64,000 nucleotides of DNA from Marinomonas aquimarina (GCF_900089755.1 NZ_FLOC01000014.1:52894-116893); one strand, 5' to 3'; shown: positions 17,845-29,766, numbered from the stretch's first letter. Numbers and translations are program-made. The notes: generated by a model not told the origin, from the letters alone.

Positions 17845-19698
17845 CTAGATAAATAAGCGCTTATTTTTACGCCCGCCGTACACCAAATTGATTTGGGCAC
17901 GAGTTACAACAATCGCTGTAAACATAGACGTCAAAATACCAAGAGAAAGTGTCACAGCAAAACCTTTAACTGGCCCTGTGCCCACCGCGAATAGAATCAC
18001 TGCCACCAACAGAGTGGTGATGTTAGCATCTAAAATCGTCGTAAACGCTCGGTTGAAACCTGAGTGAATCGCCTGCTGACTCGGCAAGCCAGCTTTCAAC
18101 TCTTCTCGTATCCGCGAGAATATGAGCACGTTGGCATCCACCGCCATACCCATGGTCAATACGATACCGGCAATGCCTGGCAAAGTAAGCGTCGCTGACA
18201 GCAATGACATAAAGGCCATCAATAGAACAATGTTCAAGGCTAGCGAAACATTGGCAAAGATACCGAATACCTTGTAGTACACCAGCATAAAGGCCATCAC
18301 AACCAACAAACCAATTTGCGCCGACAACACACCTAGACGGATGTTTTCAGCACCTAGGCTTGGACCAATGGTACGTTCTTCAACAAAGTAGATAGGGGCC
18401 GCCAAAGCACCCGCACGTAGCAATAGCGCCAACTCAGACGACTCACGCGGACTGTCTAGACCGGTAATACGGAAAGAGTTACCTAGCGTCGTTTGAATGG
18501 TAGCCAAAGAAATAATATTTCTCTCGCTGTAGCTACGACGCACCTCGGTCAACTCACCGTTCTCATCTTCAACAAAGCGGCTACGGCTCTTATGCTCAAT
18601 GAACACAACGGCCATGTTACGACCAACAGCCGTACGTGTGACACGTGCCATCTGCGAGCCGCCTTTACCATCAAGACTGATGTTTACTTGTGGGCGACCA
18701 TTTTCATCAAAAGAAGAATTAGCGTCGGCCACACTGTCACCGGTAATGATCACATCACGTTCTAGACGCGCCGTACGACCACTGCCATCACGGAAAGTCA
18801 GTGTATCGACTTCAGAAGCGTTCGCATCAAGACCCGCCTCTAAACGGAACTCAAGGTTCGCTGTGGCACCAATAATACGTTTCGCAGCCGCGGTATCCTG
18901 TACACCCGGTAGCTCCACCACAATACGATTGCTGCCTTGACGCTGAACCAGTGGCTCCGCTACACCTAGCTCGTTGACACGGTTACGTAGTGTGGTTAAG
19001 TTTTGCTGTAAGGCATAGGCTTCCACTTCAGCACGCGCTGTTTCCGTAAAACCTACTTCAACAAAGTAGTCAGAGCCTTCGTTCGATGTGTTGTAGACAT
19101 ACTCAGTAAACTCGTCTTCCAACAACTCTAAAGCTGCCTGTTGATCTTCTTCACGTAGGAAGCGGATCGACATGACACCATTGTTTACCTCTACACTGCG
19201 GTAACGAATACGCTCGGTACGCAGGCTATTCTTCATTTCACTCGCAGCAACGTCTAAACGCTGCTTCAGCGCCGCTGGCGTATCCACTTCCAATAGGAAA
19301 TGCACACCGCCACGTAAGTCCAAACCAAGTTTTGCTGGGCCCGCACCGATAGAAGATAGCCACTCTGGTGTTGTTGGCACTAGGTTAAGTGCGACAACGT
19401 AATTCTCGCCTAATGCTGCTGCAATCACAGGCTTTGCAGCCAATTGGTCTTCGCCGTTATGAAAACGCAGGGTTCCGCCTGCACTGGTAATTTCAGCTTC
19501 TTTTAGATCAATCCCAGCGTCTTGAAGGGCCGTTTCTGCCGTCGCAAGGGTACGCTGATCTACCACAGAAGTGGATTTTTGAGTGGATAGTTGAAGTGCC
19601 GGATCGTCTGGATACAGGTTTGGCAGCGCATAAATAACGCCAAACGCGACCACGAGCACAATAAGCAAATACTTCCACAAGGGGTACTTGTTAAGCAT
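17845..19698 (-). CDS. secD: SecD, protein translocase accessory subunit
   Basis: This 617-residue protein starts at the ATG at 19698 (MLNKYPLWKYLLIVLV), which has an AAGGA site. A longer in-frame reading upstream covers a hairpin and lacks support. It has one N-terminal transmembrane helix (about 6-25), a large periplasmic region (P1 domain, with GLDLRGGVHFLLEVD) and five C-terminal helices (about 450-605, with TMGMAVDANVLIFSRIREEL). It acts with SecF and YajC at the SecYEG channel. A short GC-rich hairpin lies between yajC and secD. Confidence 0.96.
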   Translation of the reverse strand: MLNKYPLWKYLLIVLVVAFGVIYALPNLYPDDPALQLSTQKSTSVVDQRTLATAETALQDAGIDLKEAEITSAGGTLRFHNGEDQLAAKPVIAAALGENYVVALNLVPTTPEWLSSIGAGPAKLGLDLRGGVHFLLEVDTPAALKQRLDVAASEMKNSLRTERIRYRSVEVNNGVMSIRFLREEDQQAALELLEDEFTEYVYNTSNEGSDYFVEVGFTETARAEVEAYALQQNLTTLRNRVNELGVAEPLVQRQGSNRIVVELPGVQDTAAAKRIIGATANLEFRLEAGLDANASEVDTLTFRDGSGRTARLERDVIITGDSVADANSSFDENGRPQVNISLDGKGGSQMARVTRTAVGRNMAVVFIEHKSRSRFVEDENGELTEVRRSYSERNIISLATIQTTLGNSFRITGLDSPRESSELALLLRAGALAAPIYFVEERTIGPSLGAENIRLGVLSAQIGLLVVMAFMLVYYKVFGIFANVSLALNIVLLMAFMSLLSATLTLPGIAGIVLTMGMAVDANVLIFSRIREELKAGLPSQQAIHSGFNRAFTTILDANITTLLVAVILFAVGTGPVKGFAVTLSLGILTSMFTAIVVTRAQINLVYGGRKNKRLFI

Positions 19699-19740
19699 GT
19701 AGAGTCCTTGGAGCTTACAAATAAAATGACCAAGAAAGTA

Positions 19741-19763
19741 GAAAAGCGCCAGAGGCGCTTTTC
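19741..19763 (-). terminator. Hairpin between yajC and secD, possible attenuator
   Basis: A 10-base stem (GAAAAGCGCC with GGCGCTTTTC) around a 3-base loop lies just past the yajC stop. On the minus strand it ends in TTTTC, which suggests partial termination that would lower secD relative to yajC. Confidence 0.6.
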
Positions 19764-19771
19764 TCATAACA

Positions 19772-20098
19772 TTAGATCGATTTCAGAGTGCCTTTTGGCA
19801 ACACTGCACCAATGGCAGATTTCTGGAATTTCATCTCAATGTTGTCGGCAACTTCTAGCACAACGTAGTTGTCATCAACTTTCGTTACTTTACCTAGAAC
19901 ACCACCATTTGTTACCACTTCAGTGCCCTTCGCCAAAGAAGCAAGTAGGTTACGATGCTCTTTAGTGCGTTTAGCTTGTGGACGCCACATCAAGAAATAA
20001 AAGATAACAACAAAACCAACCAACAATACCAGGTTAAAAATACCTGCGTCAGCTGGTGCAGCACCGTCAGCGTAAGCTGGTGAGATCAAAGCGATCAT
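19772..20098 (-). CDS. yajC: YajC, Sec translocon accessory protein
   Basis: This 108-residue protein has a single transmembrane helix (about 20-40) followed by the basic motif MWRPQAKRTKEHRNLLASL and a small cytosolic beta domain (GTEVVTNGGVLGKVTKVDD). This is the standard YajC layout. It associates with SecDF. It lies 89 bases after tgt, in the conserved order queA-tgt-yajC-secD-secF. Confidence 0.95.
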   Translation of the reverse strand: MIALISPAYADGAAPADAGIFNLVLLVGFVVIFYFLMWRPQAKRTKEHRNLLASLAKGTEVVTNGGVLGKVTKVDDNYVVLEVADNIEMKFQKSAIGAVLPKGTLKSI

Positions 20099-20187
20099 GG
20101 TGTTTACTCTCCAATGGTTAAAAAAACGGTATGCGCATATTATTCAGTAAATAGTTGCGCTACTTTGACAATTCATTTCGACAGTTG

Positions 20188-22400
<2,213 letters not shown>

Positions 22401-22575
22401 AATAGCTATTTTGTTTACCTAGAAAAATGATGCGGCATTTTAGCGAATTTCTAATCACTTGGGTACGATATAAGAAGATTTGCCAGTTAACGGCTCGGTT
22501 AATTTTGTCTTTTGTTCAGCTTTTAAACAAAAACTAAGCCGGCTATATTTTTTTGAATTATTTCGAGAAAAATCG

Positions 22576-22603
22576 TTGACACCCTCAAAGAAATAACCAT
22601 AAT
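22576..22603 (+). promoter_or_regulatory. Promoter of tRNA-Leu
   Basis: A perfect -35 TTGACA (22576-22581), a 16-base spacer and a CATAAT -10 (22598-22603) lie 19 bases before the tRNA. The GC-containing stretch right after the -10 (ACGCCTC) fits a stringently controlled stable-RNA promoter. Confidence 0.8.
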
Positions 22604-22622
22604 ACGCCTCACCTTTTTCAAA

Positions 22623-22708
22623 GCCAGTGTGGTGGAATTGGTAGACACGATGGATTCAAAATCCATTGCCTATAAAGCGTGCCGGTTCGAGTCCGGCCAC
22701 TGGTACCA
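22623..22708 (+). tRNA. tRNA-Leu (anticodon CAA)
   Basis: This 86-base class II tRNA includes an encoded CCA. The acceptor stem GCCAGTG pairs with CACTGGT, starting with a G-U pair. The anticodon stem ATGGA/TCCAT closes the loop TTCAAAA, and the anticodon CAA is at 22657-22659, reading UUG. A long variable arm follows, and the T arm has GGTTCGAGTCC. A strong promoter and a terminator flank the gene. Confidence 0.95.
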
Positions 22709-22722
22709 TCTTTAAGATGCGA

Positions 22723-22754
22723 AAAGCCCCGAACGATAGTTCGGGGCTTTTTTC
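22723..22754 (+). terminator. Terminator after tRNA-Leu
   Basis: A 12-base stem (AAAGCCCCGAAC with GTTCGGGGCTTT) around a 4-base loop runs into a T tract. It lies 15 bases beyond the tRNA. Confidence 0.9.
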
Positions 22755-22898
22755 GTTTTAAGCCCCTCCTCGTGAAATATAGCGACCTTGCTAGCCCCTC
22801 TTCTTATAAAGAATAGATATAAGAAAAACGCCACAATTGATTAAATAATGTGCATTTCTGTTCGATACTTAAAGGACATTCTAGAAGGTAGCTTAGCC

Positions 22899-23780
22899 AT
22901 GAATTCTAAGAAACTTATTAATTCGGAATATGGACTCTCCCATCAGGGCTTTGGCCAGAACCAACAAATGGAATTTGAAACCGTTCTTTTCGACGCATTT
23001 TTAGATGCCAAAGGGGGTAAAGGGGGCGGACAGGGCAATAAAGGCAGCAACGACAGTGGGACCACCTCCACCAACCCTGAAATTACCGATACATATATCA
23101 GTGGCGAAGATAACGTAGACGATATTCTTGAGTTCAATATCCATATTGATTTCTACGGCGTGCTTTGGACGGATGACCTTAAAGAAGACTTTATTTATGC
23201 GGCCGACTTTCTCAGCACTCTCATTACTAATGATATTGCGCCAGATGGCTATGATGATATTACGATTGATGCCTCTCTAATCGATATTGATGGCGAAGGC
23301 GGGGTATTGGGTAGAGCTGGACCGACCTATATTTGGAGCGACACCCTACTCACATCGGCAGGTATCATGGAATTCGATAGCGCCGATGCCGCCAGCTACG
23401 ACAATGCAGGCTTATGGTATGACATCGTGCTACATGAAATGATTCACACCCTTGGGCTGGGAACACTATGGGATTACAGAGGCTTAGTGACCACAGAAAT
23501 TGATACTAACGGCACCAAGAAACCAACGGACGATAGCATTGCCTATGTTTATGGCAGTGAATTATCTGCCCATCAATACTCCAATAGCGAGTTTGGTACG
23601 GATGTAGTAATTGAAAGTGATGGCGGCTCAGGTACAGCAGGCGGCCACTGGGATGATGAGACCTACGGCAACGAGCTAATGACAGGCTACATCAATATTG
23701 ATGGCAACTACTTATCAGAAATGACCTACGCTGGCCTTGCTGATTTGGGCTACGACATAGAGCCAGATTTTTTCGCTTAG
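22899..23780 (+). CDS. Leishmanolysin-like (M8-type) zinc metalloprotease
   Basis: This 293-residue protein carries HEMIHTLGLGTLW (zinc ligands H179 and H183, catalytic E180). A distant GGHWDDE follows (H250, likely third ligand), then GNELMTGY with the Met-turn M261. This order, with the third His about 65 residues after HExxH, matches the M8/leishmanolysin pattern rather than HExxHxxGxxH enzymes. I chose the ATG at 22899, with a GAAGG site; one at 22848 has none. There is no Sec signal. The N-terminal 50 residues include a Gly/Lys-rich patch (KGGKGGGQG). The C-terminus ends PDFFA, similar to type I secretion signals that end in Asp plus hydrophobic residues, though no RTX repeats are present. 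Secretion is inferred. Confidence 0.75.
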   Translation: MNSKKLINSEYGLSHQGFGQNQQMEFETVLFDAFLDAKGGKGGGQGNKGSNDSGTTSTNPEITDTYISGEDNVDDILEFNIHIDFYGVLWTDDLKEDFIYAADFLSTLITNDIAPDGYDDITIDASLIDIDGEGGVLGRAGPTYIWSDTLLTSAGIMEFDSADAASYDNAGLWYDIVLHEMIHTLGLGTLWDYRGLVTTEIDTNGTKKPTDDSIAYVYGSELSAHQYSNSEFGTDVVIESDGGSGTAGGHWDDETYGNELMTGYINIDGNYLSEMTYAGLADLGYDIEPDFFA

Positions 23781-23810
23781 AATACCCCTTACGTTTTCAA
23801 TCAAATTAGC

Positions 23811-23842
23811 AAAGCCCCTAACAAGCGTTAGGGGCTTTGTCA
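23811..23842 (+). terminator. Terminator after the metalloprotease
   Basis: A 12-base stem (AAAGCCCCTAAC with GTTAGGGGCTTT) closes a 4-base loop about 30 bases beyond the stop codon. T-containing sequence follows. Confidence 0.8.
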
Positions 23843-23857
23843 TTTCAATTTCACCAG

Positions 23858-23886
23858 CAAAAAAACGGCGCCTATTAGGCGCCGTT
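23858..23886 (-). terminator. Terminator after the PhoX-family gene
   Basis: On the minus strand, AACGGCGCCTA pairs with TAGGCGCCGTT and a run of T follows. It lies 22 bases past the gene's stop codon. Confidence 0.85.
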
Positions 23887-23908
23887 GCAGGAAACTTAGT
23901 AGCTAATA

Positions 23909-25810
23909 TTAGCCGATCATTTCACCGTCATCACGAGAGATCGCGATGACACTTGAACGTGGTGTACCGCCGTTTGGCCATACAGAGTTACCCTTCTCAC
24001 CTGGGTGCTGGATGCTTACGAACATTGTCGTACGGTCGGCACTCCATGCGGCGCCCGTGATTTCACACTCTTTTGGACCCACTAGGAAGCGTTTGATTTC
24101 ACCGGTTTCTGGATCACCCACCAACATTTGGTTGTTACCCTGACCTGCGAAATCTTTTTCGTTTGAGTAGTTACCGTCCGTTTGAATCCAAAGCAAACCT
24201 TTGCTGTCGAACTTCAAGCCGTCTGGTGAGTTAAACATGTTGTCTTTATTAACGTTCTTAGAACCCGCGTAAGCGTCGTCGTACACTGCTGGGTTACCCG
24301 CTAGGACAAATAGATCCCAAGTAAACTTCTCAGCTGTGTGATCTTGGTTGGCTGGCTCCCAACGTACGATTTGACCGTAGTTGTTTTTCACGCGTGGGTT
24401 CGGACCTGCTGGCGGCGTCTCATCACCACCCGCGTTTGGTTTCACGCCACGGTTTTTGTTGTTGGTTAGCGCACAGTAGACTTCCGCTTTATTCGGGTTA
24501 GACGCTACCCATTCAGGACGGTCCATGGTTGTCGCACCCACTTTAGAAGCCGCTTCACGAGTGTAGATAGCGATTTCCGCTTCGCTCATACCAGTCGCTT
24601 CTGGTGTTAGGGCAATCCAGTGACCAGTGTTGTTCTCGTTGAACTTGGCAACGTACAAAGTACCTTCTTCTAGAAGATCTGTGTTATCACCACCAACAAC
24701 GTATTTGTTCTTAGACACGAAGCGGTATAGGAACTCACCACGCTCGTCATCGCCTAGGTAAACCACAACGTGACCGTTCGCTGCCACTTCCACTTCAGCG
24801 TTTTCGTGTTTGAAGCGACCTAGTGCAGTACGTTTTTTAGGACGTGCCGTTGGGTTTAGTGGATCAATCTCAACAATGTAACCAAAACGGTTTGGCTCTT
24901 GTGGGTCTTTAGATAGGTCAAAACGAGCATCCGCTAGCGCCCAGTTGTAGCCGCGATCGTCATGGCTGATACCGTAACGCTTCATTTGTGGCGTTAGCGC
25001 CAAGTTTTTATTGCTAGAAGAGAAGTAACCGTTGAAGTTCTCTTCACACGTTAGGTAAGTGCCCCATGGGGTTTGGCCGTTACCACAGTTGTTCCAAGTA
25101 CCCTTCGCTACCACACCTTTAGGGTCCGCTTTGGTCTTCATCAGATCATGGCCACGAGCTGGACCAGTGATGTCCATTTCCGTGTCAGCCGTGATACGAC
25201 GGTTGAATTCGGAGTCTTTTACGATGCTCCATTTGCCGTCTTTGCGTGCGATCTCGACTACAGATACGCCGTGCGCCGCTTTGTTCTTACGCACATCATC
25301 AGCGTTTACTGGCTTGCCGTCAGCACGGTTAGCGTGCAGTGTTGAAGCGTTAGTGTATTCGTTGTTCACACAAAGAATCTGACGACCATTGTGAGAGAAT
25401 AGCGCCATACCGTCATTGTGGTCACCAAAGGCTAGTTCTTGCGACTCGCCAGTACCACCTGTCGCTGGATCAAATGCTGGCGCATTTGAGAACAGAGGCT
25501 CACCCCAAGACGCTAGCACTTGCCAGTTGTAACCCGCAGGCACAGTCACCGTATCCAGTGCGTTGGCTTTAACCATTTCAAATGCCAAACGAGACATTTT
25601 CACTTCTTCGCTTGCCAAGGCATTACCCGCAGCAAAAGTCGTAGAACCCATAACAAATGCGGTCGCACCGACTGCCGCACCACCTGTTAGGAAGCCACGA
25701 CGCGAAACCATTGCTTTTGCTGTTTCTTCAAATTCCACCACTTCTGCCGCTGGACGTACTAATTCATCGTGCTCGTCAAAACCTAGCATTTGATCTTGCT
25801 TCACTGACAT
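23909..25810 (-). CDS. PhoX-family (DUF839) Tat-exported alkaline phosphatase
   Basis: This 633-residue protein has an extended n-region, a Tat motif SRRGFL (36-41), a hydrophobic core and a likely cleavage site near residue 66 (NALA-SEE). The rest is the beta-propeller of the PhoX/DUF839 family (HNDGMALF, GTYLTCEENFNGYF, FGYIVEIDPLNP, GAAWSADRTTMFVSIQHPG). PhoX enzymes hydrolyse phosphate monoesters in the periplasm or outside and need Ca2+ and Fe3+. Three Pho-box-like repeats upstream support control by PhoB under phosphate starvation. A plain DUF839 protein of unknown substrate is the alternative. Confidence 0.85.
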   Translation of the reverse strand: MSVKQDQMLGFDEHDELVRPAAEVVEFEETAKAMVSRRGFLTGGAAVGATAFVMGSTTFAAGNALASEEVKMSRLAFEMVKANALDTVTVPAGYNWQVLASWGEPLFSNAPAFDPATGGTGESQELAFGDHNDGMALFSHNGRQILCVNNEYTNASTLHANRADGKPVNADDVRKNKAAHGVSVVEIARKDGKWSIVKDSEFNRRITADTEMDITGPARGHDLMKTKADPKGVVAKGTWNNCGNGQTPWGTYLTCEENFNGYFSSSNKNLALTPQMKRYGISHDDRGYNWALADARFDLSKDPQEPNRFGYIVEIDPLNPTARPKKRTALGRFKHENAEVEVAANGHVVVYLGDDERGEFLYRFVSKNKYVVGGDNTDLLEEGTLYVAKFNENNTGHWIALTPEATGMSEAEIAIYTREAASKVGATTMDRPEWVASNPNKAEVYCALTNNKNRGVKPNAGGDETPPAGPNPRVKNNYGQIVRWEPANQDHTAEKFTWDLFVLAGNPAVYDDAYAGSKNVNKDNMFNSPDGLKFDSKGLLWIQTDGNYSNEKDFAGQGNNQMLVGDPETGEIKRFLVGPKECEITGAAWSADRTTMFVSIQHPGEKGNSVWPNGGTPRSSVIAISRDDGEMIG

Positions 25811-25881
25811 TGCAATTCCCTCAATATATCAATCGACTTTTCGTTATTGGCGCTCTGGCCGCGCTCTATTTCATTCGAGAC

Positions 25882-25928
25882 ATATTAAGCCGTGTTTGGA
25901 TGTCAGTTACGTGATAGTAAAATGACCG
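25882..25928 (-). promoter_or_regulatory. Pho-box array with -10 element upstream of the PhoX-family gene
   Basis: On the minus strand, CGGTCAT (25922-25928), CTATCAC (25911-25917) and CTGACAT (25900-25906) recur with an exact 11-base period. They match the Pho-box heptamer CTGTCAT at 6, 5 and 6 of 7 positions. A TAATAT-like -10 follows about 11 bases after the last unit, near 25883-25888. This is the normal layout of a PhoB-activated promoter, in which Pho boxes replace the -35. Confidence 0.75.
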
Positions 25929-25950
25929 TTCGGTTACAATTCCTGCTTAT

Positions 25951-25985
25951 ATTCAAAATTCAAAATTCAAAATTCAAAATTCAAA
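25951..25985. repeat. Five perfect tandem copies of a 7-base unit
   Basis: ATTCAAA is repeated five times without mismatch, starting at 25951, 25958, 25965, 25972 and 25979. It lies 23 bases upstream of the Pho-box array. A short tandem array like this can change copy number by slippage. Confidence 0.95.
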
Positions 25986-26125
25986 ATATAACCGTATATC
26001 AAAAAGTTAGGCTATAAATCAACCACTAACATAGAAGATAGACTAAAATCGTGCGCCCCCAAAAAGGCCAAATAAGGAAGGCGGCACTGGGTCTTAAGAA
26101 AAGCCCCAGCGCAGTGACAATTGAG

Positions 26126-28201
26126 CTATTGGTGCTCTAGGCTAGGCAGTAACCCCTGTTGCAAACAGGCATCATTACGCGCGATCAGAAATGGTTGCAA
26201 TTCGTCAGTTGGCAATGCTTTGGCATACAAGTAGCCTTGCGCAAAATCACAGCCAATGGCCGCAAGAATATCGTGCTGCTCTTGGTCTTCTACCCCTTCC
26301 GCGGTCACCGTAAGGTGCAGTGACTTAGCAATCGACACAATGGCTTCCAGCATCACTCGACCACGATTTGTCTTCACTTCATTAACAAATTCACGATCAA
26401 TTTTGAGGTTATCTAGAGGCAATTTACCCAAATAACTTAATGCCGAATAACCGGTACCAAAGTCATCCAAACAAATATTGATACGGTGGGTTCGCAACAA
26501 GTCGGCATTGGCTTTTACCGCCTCACCAATGGACAAGACCGCATCCTCGGTCACTTCCACTTCCACCACCTCTGACGGCAAACCGCGCTCTTGCAGGCCA
26601 ATAATCAAATGCTCCATCACATCACGGCGCACAAAACTTTTGGCAGACACATTAATGGAAACTGGCTGCTGCTCAGAGAACAGAGATCGGTGGGCCTGAA
26701 TGGCATTCAACGTCTTAGTGATAATGTATTTATCAAGTTCGATGACCAAATCCAATTCCTGCACCACCTTGATAATTTCCAGCGGCGACACAAAACCAAG
26801 CTTAGTGTCGTGCCAACGCATCAAGGCTTCATAGCCACACACTTGCCCCGAGCCTAAATCAATCTTAGGCTGCATGAATACCTGGATCTTACCCAGCGCC
26901 AAAGCTCCCAGCAGGCTCTTTTCTATTTGCTTTGAACGTTCGTATTCTTTTTGAATAGACTCGTTGTAAAGCATAAAGGGAATATTTTCTTGCTCAGAAT
27001 GCACCAGTGCCATGTGCGAACGAGCCACCGATTGATCAAAGCTTTCCCCACACTCATATACGGCACAACCCGCACGCAGCTCAGAGCCGACTACTTCATG
27101 CAGATTAAGCAATTCCTGTAAATTATCCAAACAAGCACTGACGTAATCCTCCACATCACTGTATTGCGGCACACGATAGACAACCAAAAAGCACCCTTGT
27201 GCCAGACGGCTGGCCATTACAATGGTCGAATCTTCATCAAACACGGATGTAATGCGGCGTAGCTTTTCATCCACTTCGCTATCACCATCCAGCTTCAACA
27301 TGCGCTTAAGATTGGCCAATTCAAATTGCACAAAGGCATAGGGTTGGGCTTTGCTAACAGGCTCTAGCTGATCAAATTTCTTACGTAAGAACTCTAGGTT
27401 TGGCAGCTTAGTCACGCTATCAAAATGCTTTAAGAAAAACACTTCGTTGGCAGCAATGACTTTTTCGGACACATCAATGCCCACAGCTTGGATATGGGTA
27501 CCGTCACGGTCGGTCACGCGGCGCAACCACCATTCCACTTCATTACGCTGTCCCCCTACTTGCAGTGTCAGCGGCAGCTTGAATTCATTTTCACCACCCT
27601 GTCGCAGCATTTCCATGCGCCCCAAGAACTCTTCCTTACTGCTGTCAAACAAGCAATCGGTAAACTTATCAAGGCGTTTAGATAGAGGCTGATTAAAGAG
27701 ACTTTCGAAGGTGCGATTGGCTAACATAATATGGCCATCCAAGGTCATTCGCACAATGAACAAACCCTGACTGTCGAATACGCTGCGATAGCGCATATCG
27801 ATTCGCTCTAGCTGGTACAAGGCCCTCTTGTACTCAGTGAGGTCGTGACAAATACCAACAAATGAAGGCTTGCCGTCCACACTGGTCGTCCTGCCAATGG
27901 ACAGGTGCATTTCAAACAACTCGCCGTTTTTACGGCATGCCGTTACCTCTCGGCCACGCCCAATAATTTCCGTTTTACCCGTTGTCAAGTGCCCATGAAT
28001 GTATTCGTCGTGCTTCACAGCAACGTCTTTCGGCATCAGCATGGAAACATTTTGTCCGATGACCTCATCCGCCTGATAACCGAACAGCTTTTCAGCTGCC
28101 GGGGAAAAGGTCTCGATGATGCCTCGGAAATTAATGATGATAATTCCATCTGCAGCGGCATTCAGTAGCGCTTGATACAAAACTCCTTCTTGACTGCTCA
28201 T
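26126..28201 (-). CDS. PAS-PAS-GGDEF(degenerate)-EAL c-di-GMP phosphodiesterase
   Basis: This 691-residue protein has a PAS domain (about 5-130, [20 protein letters not shown]) and a second PAS (about 135-255). A GGDEF-like domain follows (about 260-415) in which the signature is replaced by [10 protein letters not shown], so it should not make c-di-GMP. The C-terminal EAL domain (about 430-680) keeps [33 protein letters not shown] and TAEGVE, so phosphodiesterase activity is likely. It has no membrane segment. It follows the energy-taxis receptor gene by 5 bases, which suggests that redox sensing and c-di-GMP control of motility are co-regulated. Confidence 0.88.
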   Translation of the reverse strand: MSSQEGVLYQALLNAAADGIIIINFRGIIETFSPAAEKLFGYQADEVIGQNVSMLMPKDVAVKHDEYIHGHLTTGKTEIIGRGREVTACRKNGELFEMHLSIGRTTSVDGKPSFVGICHDLTEYKRALYQLERIDMRYRSVFDSQGLFIVRMTLDGHIMLANRTFESLFNQPLSKRLDKFTDCLFDSSKEEFLGRMEMLRQGGENEFKLPLTLQVGGQRNEVEWWLRRVTDRDGTHIQAVGIDVSEKVIAANEVFFLKHFDSVTKLPNLEFLRKKFDQLEPVSKAQPYAFVQFELANLKRMLKLDGDSEVDEKLRRITSVFDEDSTIVMASRLAQGCFLVVYRVPQYSDVEDYVSACLDNLQELLNLHEVVGSELRAGCAVYECGESFDQSVARSHMALVHSEQENIPFMLYNESIQKEYERSKQIEKSLLGALALGKIQVFMQPKIDLGSGQVCGYEALMRWHDTKLGFVSPLEIIKVVQELDLVIELDKYIITKTLNAIQAHRSLFSEQQPVSINVSAKSFVRRDVMEHLIIGLQERGLPSEVVEVEVTEDAVLSIGEAVKANADLLRTHRINICLDDFGTGYSALSYLGKLPLDNLKIDREFVNEVKTNRGRVMLEAIVSIAKSLHLTVTAEGVEDQEQHDILAAIGCDFAQGYLYAKALPTDELQPFLIARNDACLQQGLLPSLEHQ

Positions 28202-28206
28202 TCTTC

Positions 28207-29766
28207 CTAGTTCCTAAAGCGTTGTACCAACTCATGCAAATCCACAGAGGAACGCATAGAGCGCTCAACCGCGTTACTTAACACACCCATCAATTCCGTA
28301 TTCTCATGGGCCAACTGGGCAATACGTACCACTTGGCTGCTGGTCTCTTCTATTACACCAGATTGTTGCACCGAAGCCGCAGACATCTGCATGGTACGTT
28401 CTGCGATATCATCCATGCGCCCCGAGACTTGTTGCACCAACTGCTCTTCTTGCTCTACTAGTGCCATACTCAGCTCAGACGCTTCACCACCTTGGTGAGC
28501 CAATGCTGAGGAATGATTGACACTATCTTGTAGTGCACGAATCTGTTCATCAATGTCATGCGTCAGCGCTTGTGTTTTACTGGCTAGGTTCCGTACTTCG
28601 TCCGCCACCACGGCAAAACCACGACCATGTTCGCCAGCACGAGCCGCTTCAATGGCAGCATTAAGTGCCAGCAAATTGGTTTGCTCAGCAATTTGATCGA
28701 TCGACTGGGTGGCGTTGTAAATATTCTCGGTTAAGGACTGAACCCCCTGAATCGCCTGTTCAACGGATTGCACACGCTGTTTCAGCTCACCAATCGAGCC
28801 TTTTACCTTAGAGCCCAACTCGGCCGCGTCTTTGGTTAACTCCGCTCCCGTCTGGGTAAACTCTGCGGTTTCGGTAACGTGGCGTGACACCTCTTCTGTT
28901 GTCGAGGACATCTCGGTCATCGCTGTGGCCATTAAATCGGTCTGATTATTTTGATCCGTCATTTTCACGCGCCCTTGCTCAAGGCTTCGGTAACAGGTCT
29001 CCATTTGCTGTTCCACGTCGGCACTGGACTCTTCGATACGCGTCAGAACCGTTATCATACGGCTATGTAATGACTTGATACCTAGGGCCAAACTGGCCGT
29101 TGCGCCAGAATAATCGGAATAGGTTTTAGCAATCAGAGGATCTTGGAAGGCATTGCTACCGAGGCTATCTCTAAGTGTAGACACTGCACGCTGATTTTTA
29201 ACAGTCACAAATGCACTGTAGGCAAGGCTATAACAAAGCGCTAACACCAGAGTTGTCGCACTGCCAAACACGGCCTGTACCAGCACTAGGGATAGAGCTG
29301 CTAGCGCCAGCCACAGCCAAGGGTTGCTAAGCCAAGTACTAAGCTGGGCCATGGCATTGGGATTGTTTACTTGGGCGTAAAATTTTTCTGCGCGGGCCAC
29401 ATCCTCACGCTTCGGGCAGGAACGAACGGATTCATAACCTACCACTTGGCCATCGCGATACATCGGCATGACGTAGGCATCGACCCAGTAAAAGTCACCG
29501 TTTTTACTGCGGTTTTTAACCAAGCCCATCCATGACTTACCCGCCTTCAGTGTTTGCCACATATTGTCAAAAGCGGCTGGCGGCATATCAGGATGACGCA
29601 CAATATTATGGGGCTGGCCGAGCAACTCCTCTGGGGCATAGCCTGAGATATCCACAAACGCTTGGTTAAAGCCGGTAATGCGGCCTTTCAAGTCGGTGGT
29701 TGATATCAGTTGAGTGCCTTCTGCGAAACGCTGCTCTGTTTGACTAACAGGAAGGTTTTTCCTCAT
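28207..29766 (-). CDS. Aer-like PAS methyl-accepting chemotaxis protein
   Basis: This 519-residue receptor has an N-terminal PAS domain (about 15-120, with [29 protein letters not shown] and [16 protein letters not shown]) and two closely spaced transmembrane segments (about 145-185). A cytosolic signalling domain follows, with the hairpin tip [20 protein letters not shown]. This is the layout of Aer-type energy-taxis receptors, whose PAS binds FAD. I prefer the ATG at 29766; a TTG at 29784 would add six residues. It is co-directional with the PAS/EAL gene 5 bases downstream. Confidence 0.88.
   Translation of the reverse strand: MRKNLPVSQTEQRFAEGTQLISTTDLKGRITGFNQAFVDISGYAPEELLGQPHNIVRHPDMPPAAFDNMWQTLKAGKSWMGLVKNRSKNGDFYWVDAYVMPMYRDGQVVGYESVRSCPKREDVARAEKFYAQVNNPNAMAQLSTWLSNPWLWLALAALSLVLVQAVFGSATTLVLALCYSLAYSAFVTVKNQRAVSTLRDSLGSNAFQDPLIAKTYSDYSGATASLALGIKSLHSRMITVLTRIEESSADVEQQMETCYRSLEQGRVKMTDQNNQTDLMATAMTEMSSTTEEVSRHVTETAEFTQTGAELTKDAAELGSKVKGSIGELKQRVQSVEQAIQGVQSLTENIYNATQSIDQIAEQTNLLALNAAIEAARAGEHGRGFAVVADEVRNLASKTQALTHDIDEQIRALQDSVNHSSALAHQGGEASELSMALVEQEEQLVQQVSGRMDDIAERTMQMSAASVQQSGVIEETSSQVVRIAQLAHENTELMGVLSNAVERSMRSSVDLHELVQRFRN

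Larger units (their letters stand above)
25811..26125. other. Intergenic region between the PhoX-family and PAS/EAL genes
   Basis: These 315 bases hold the Pho-box promoter, the 7-base tandem repeat and the 3' flank of the PAS/EAL gene. A weak stem (CTGGG with CCCAG, near 26085-26110) might end the PAS/EAL transcript. I see no open reading frame. Confidence 0.6.

Noticed and set aside
22623..23842. tRNA-Leu plus protease gene as a genomic island insertion
   Set aside because: No integrase and no repeat of the tRNA 3' end was found downstream, so there is no evidence for integration.
25951..25985. Tandem ATTCAAA repeats as a possible CRISPR or iteron origin
   Set aside because: Units are 7 bases with no spacers, and no replication or Cas gene is near. 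Treated as a simple tandem repeat.
26960..27420. The GGDEF-like domain of the PAS/EAL protein as an active diguanylate cyclase
   Set aside because: The signature motif is replaced by AQGCF, so catalysis is not expected.
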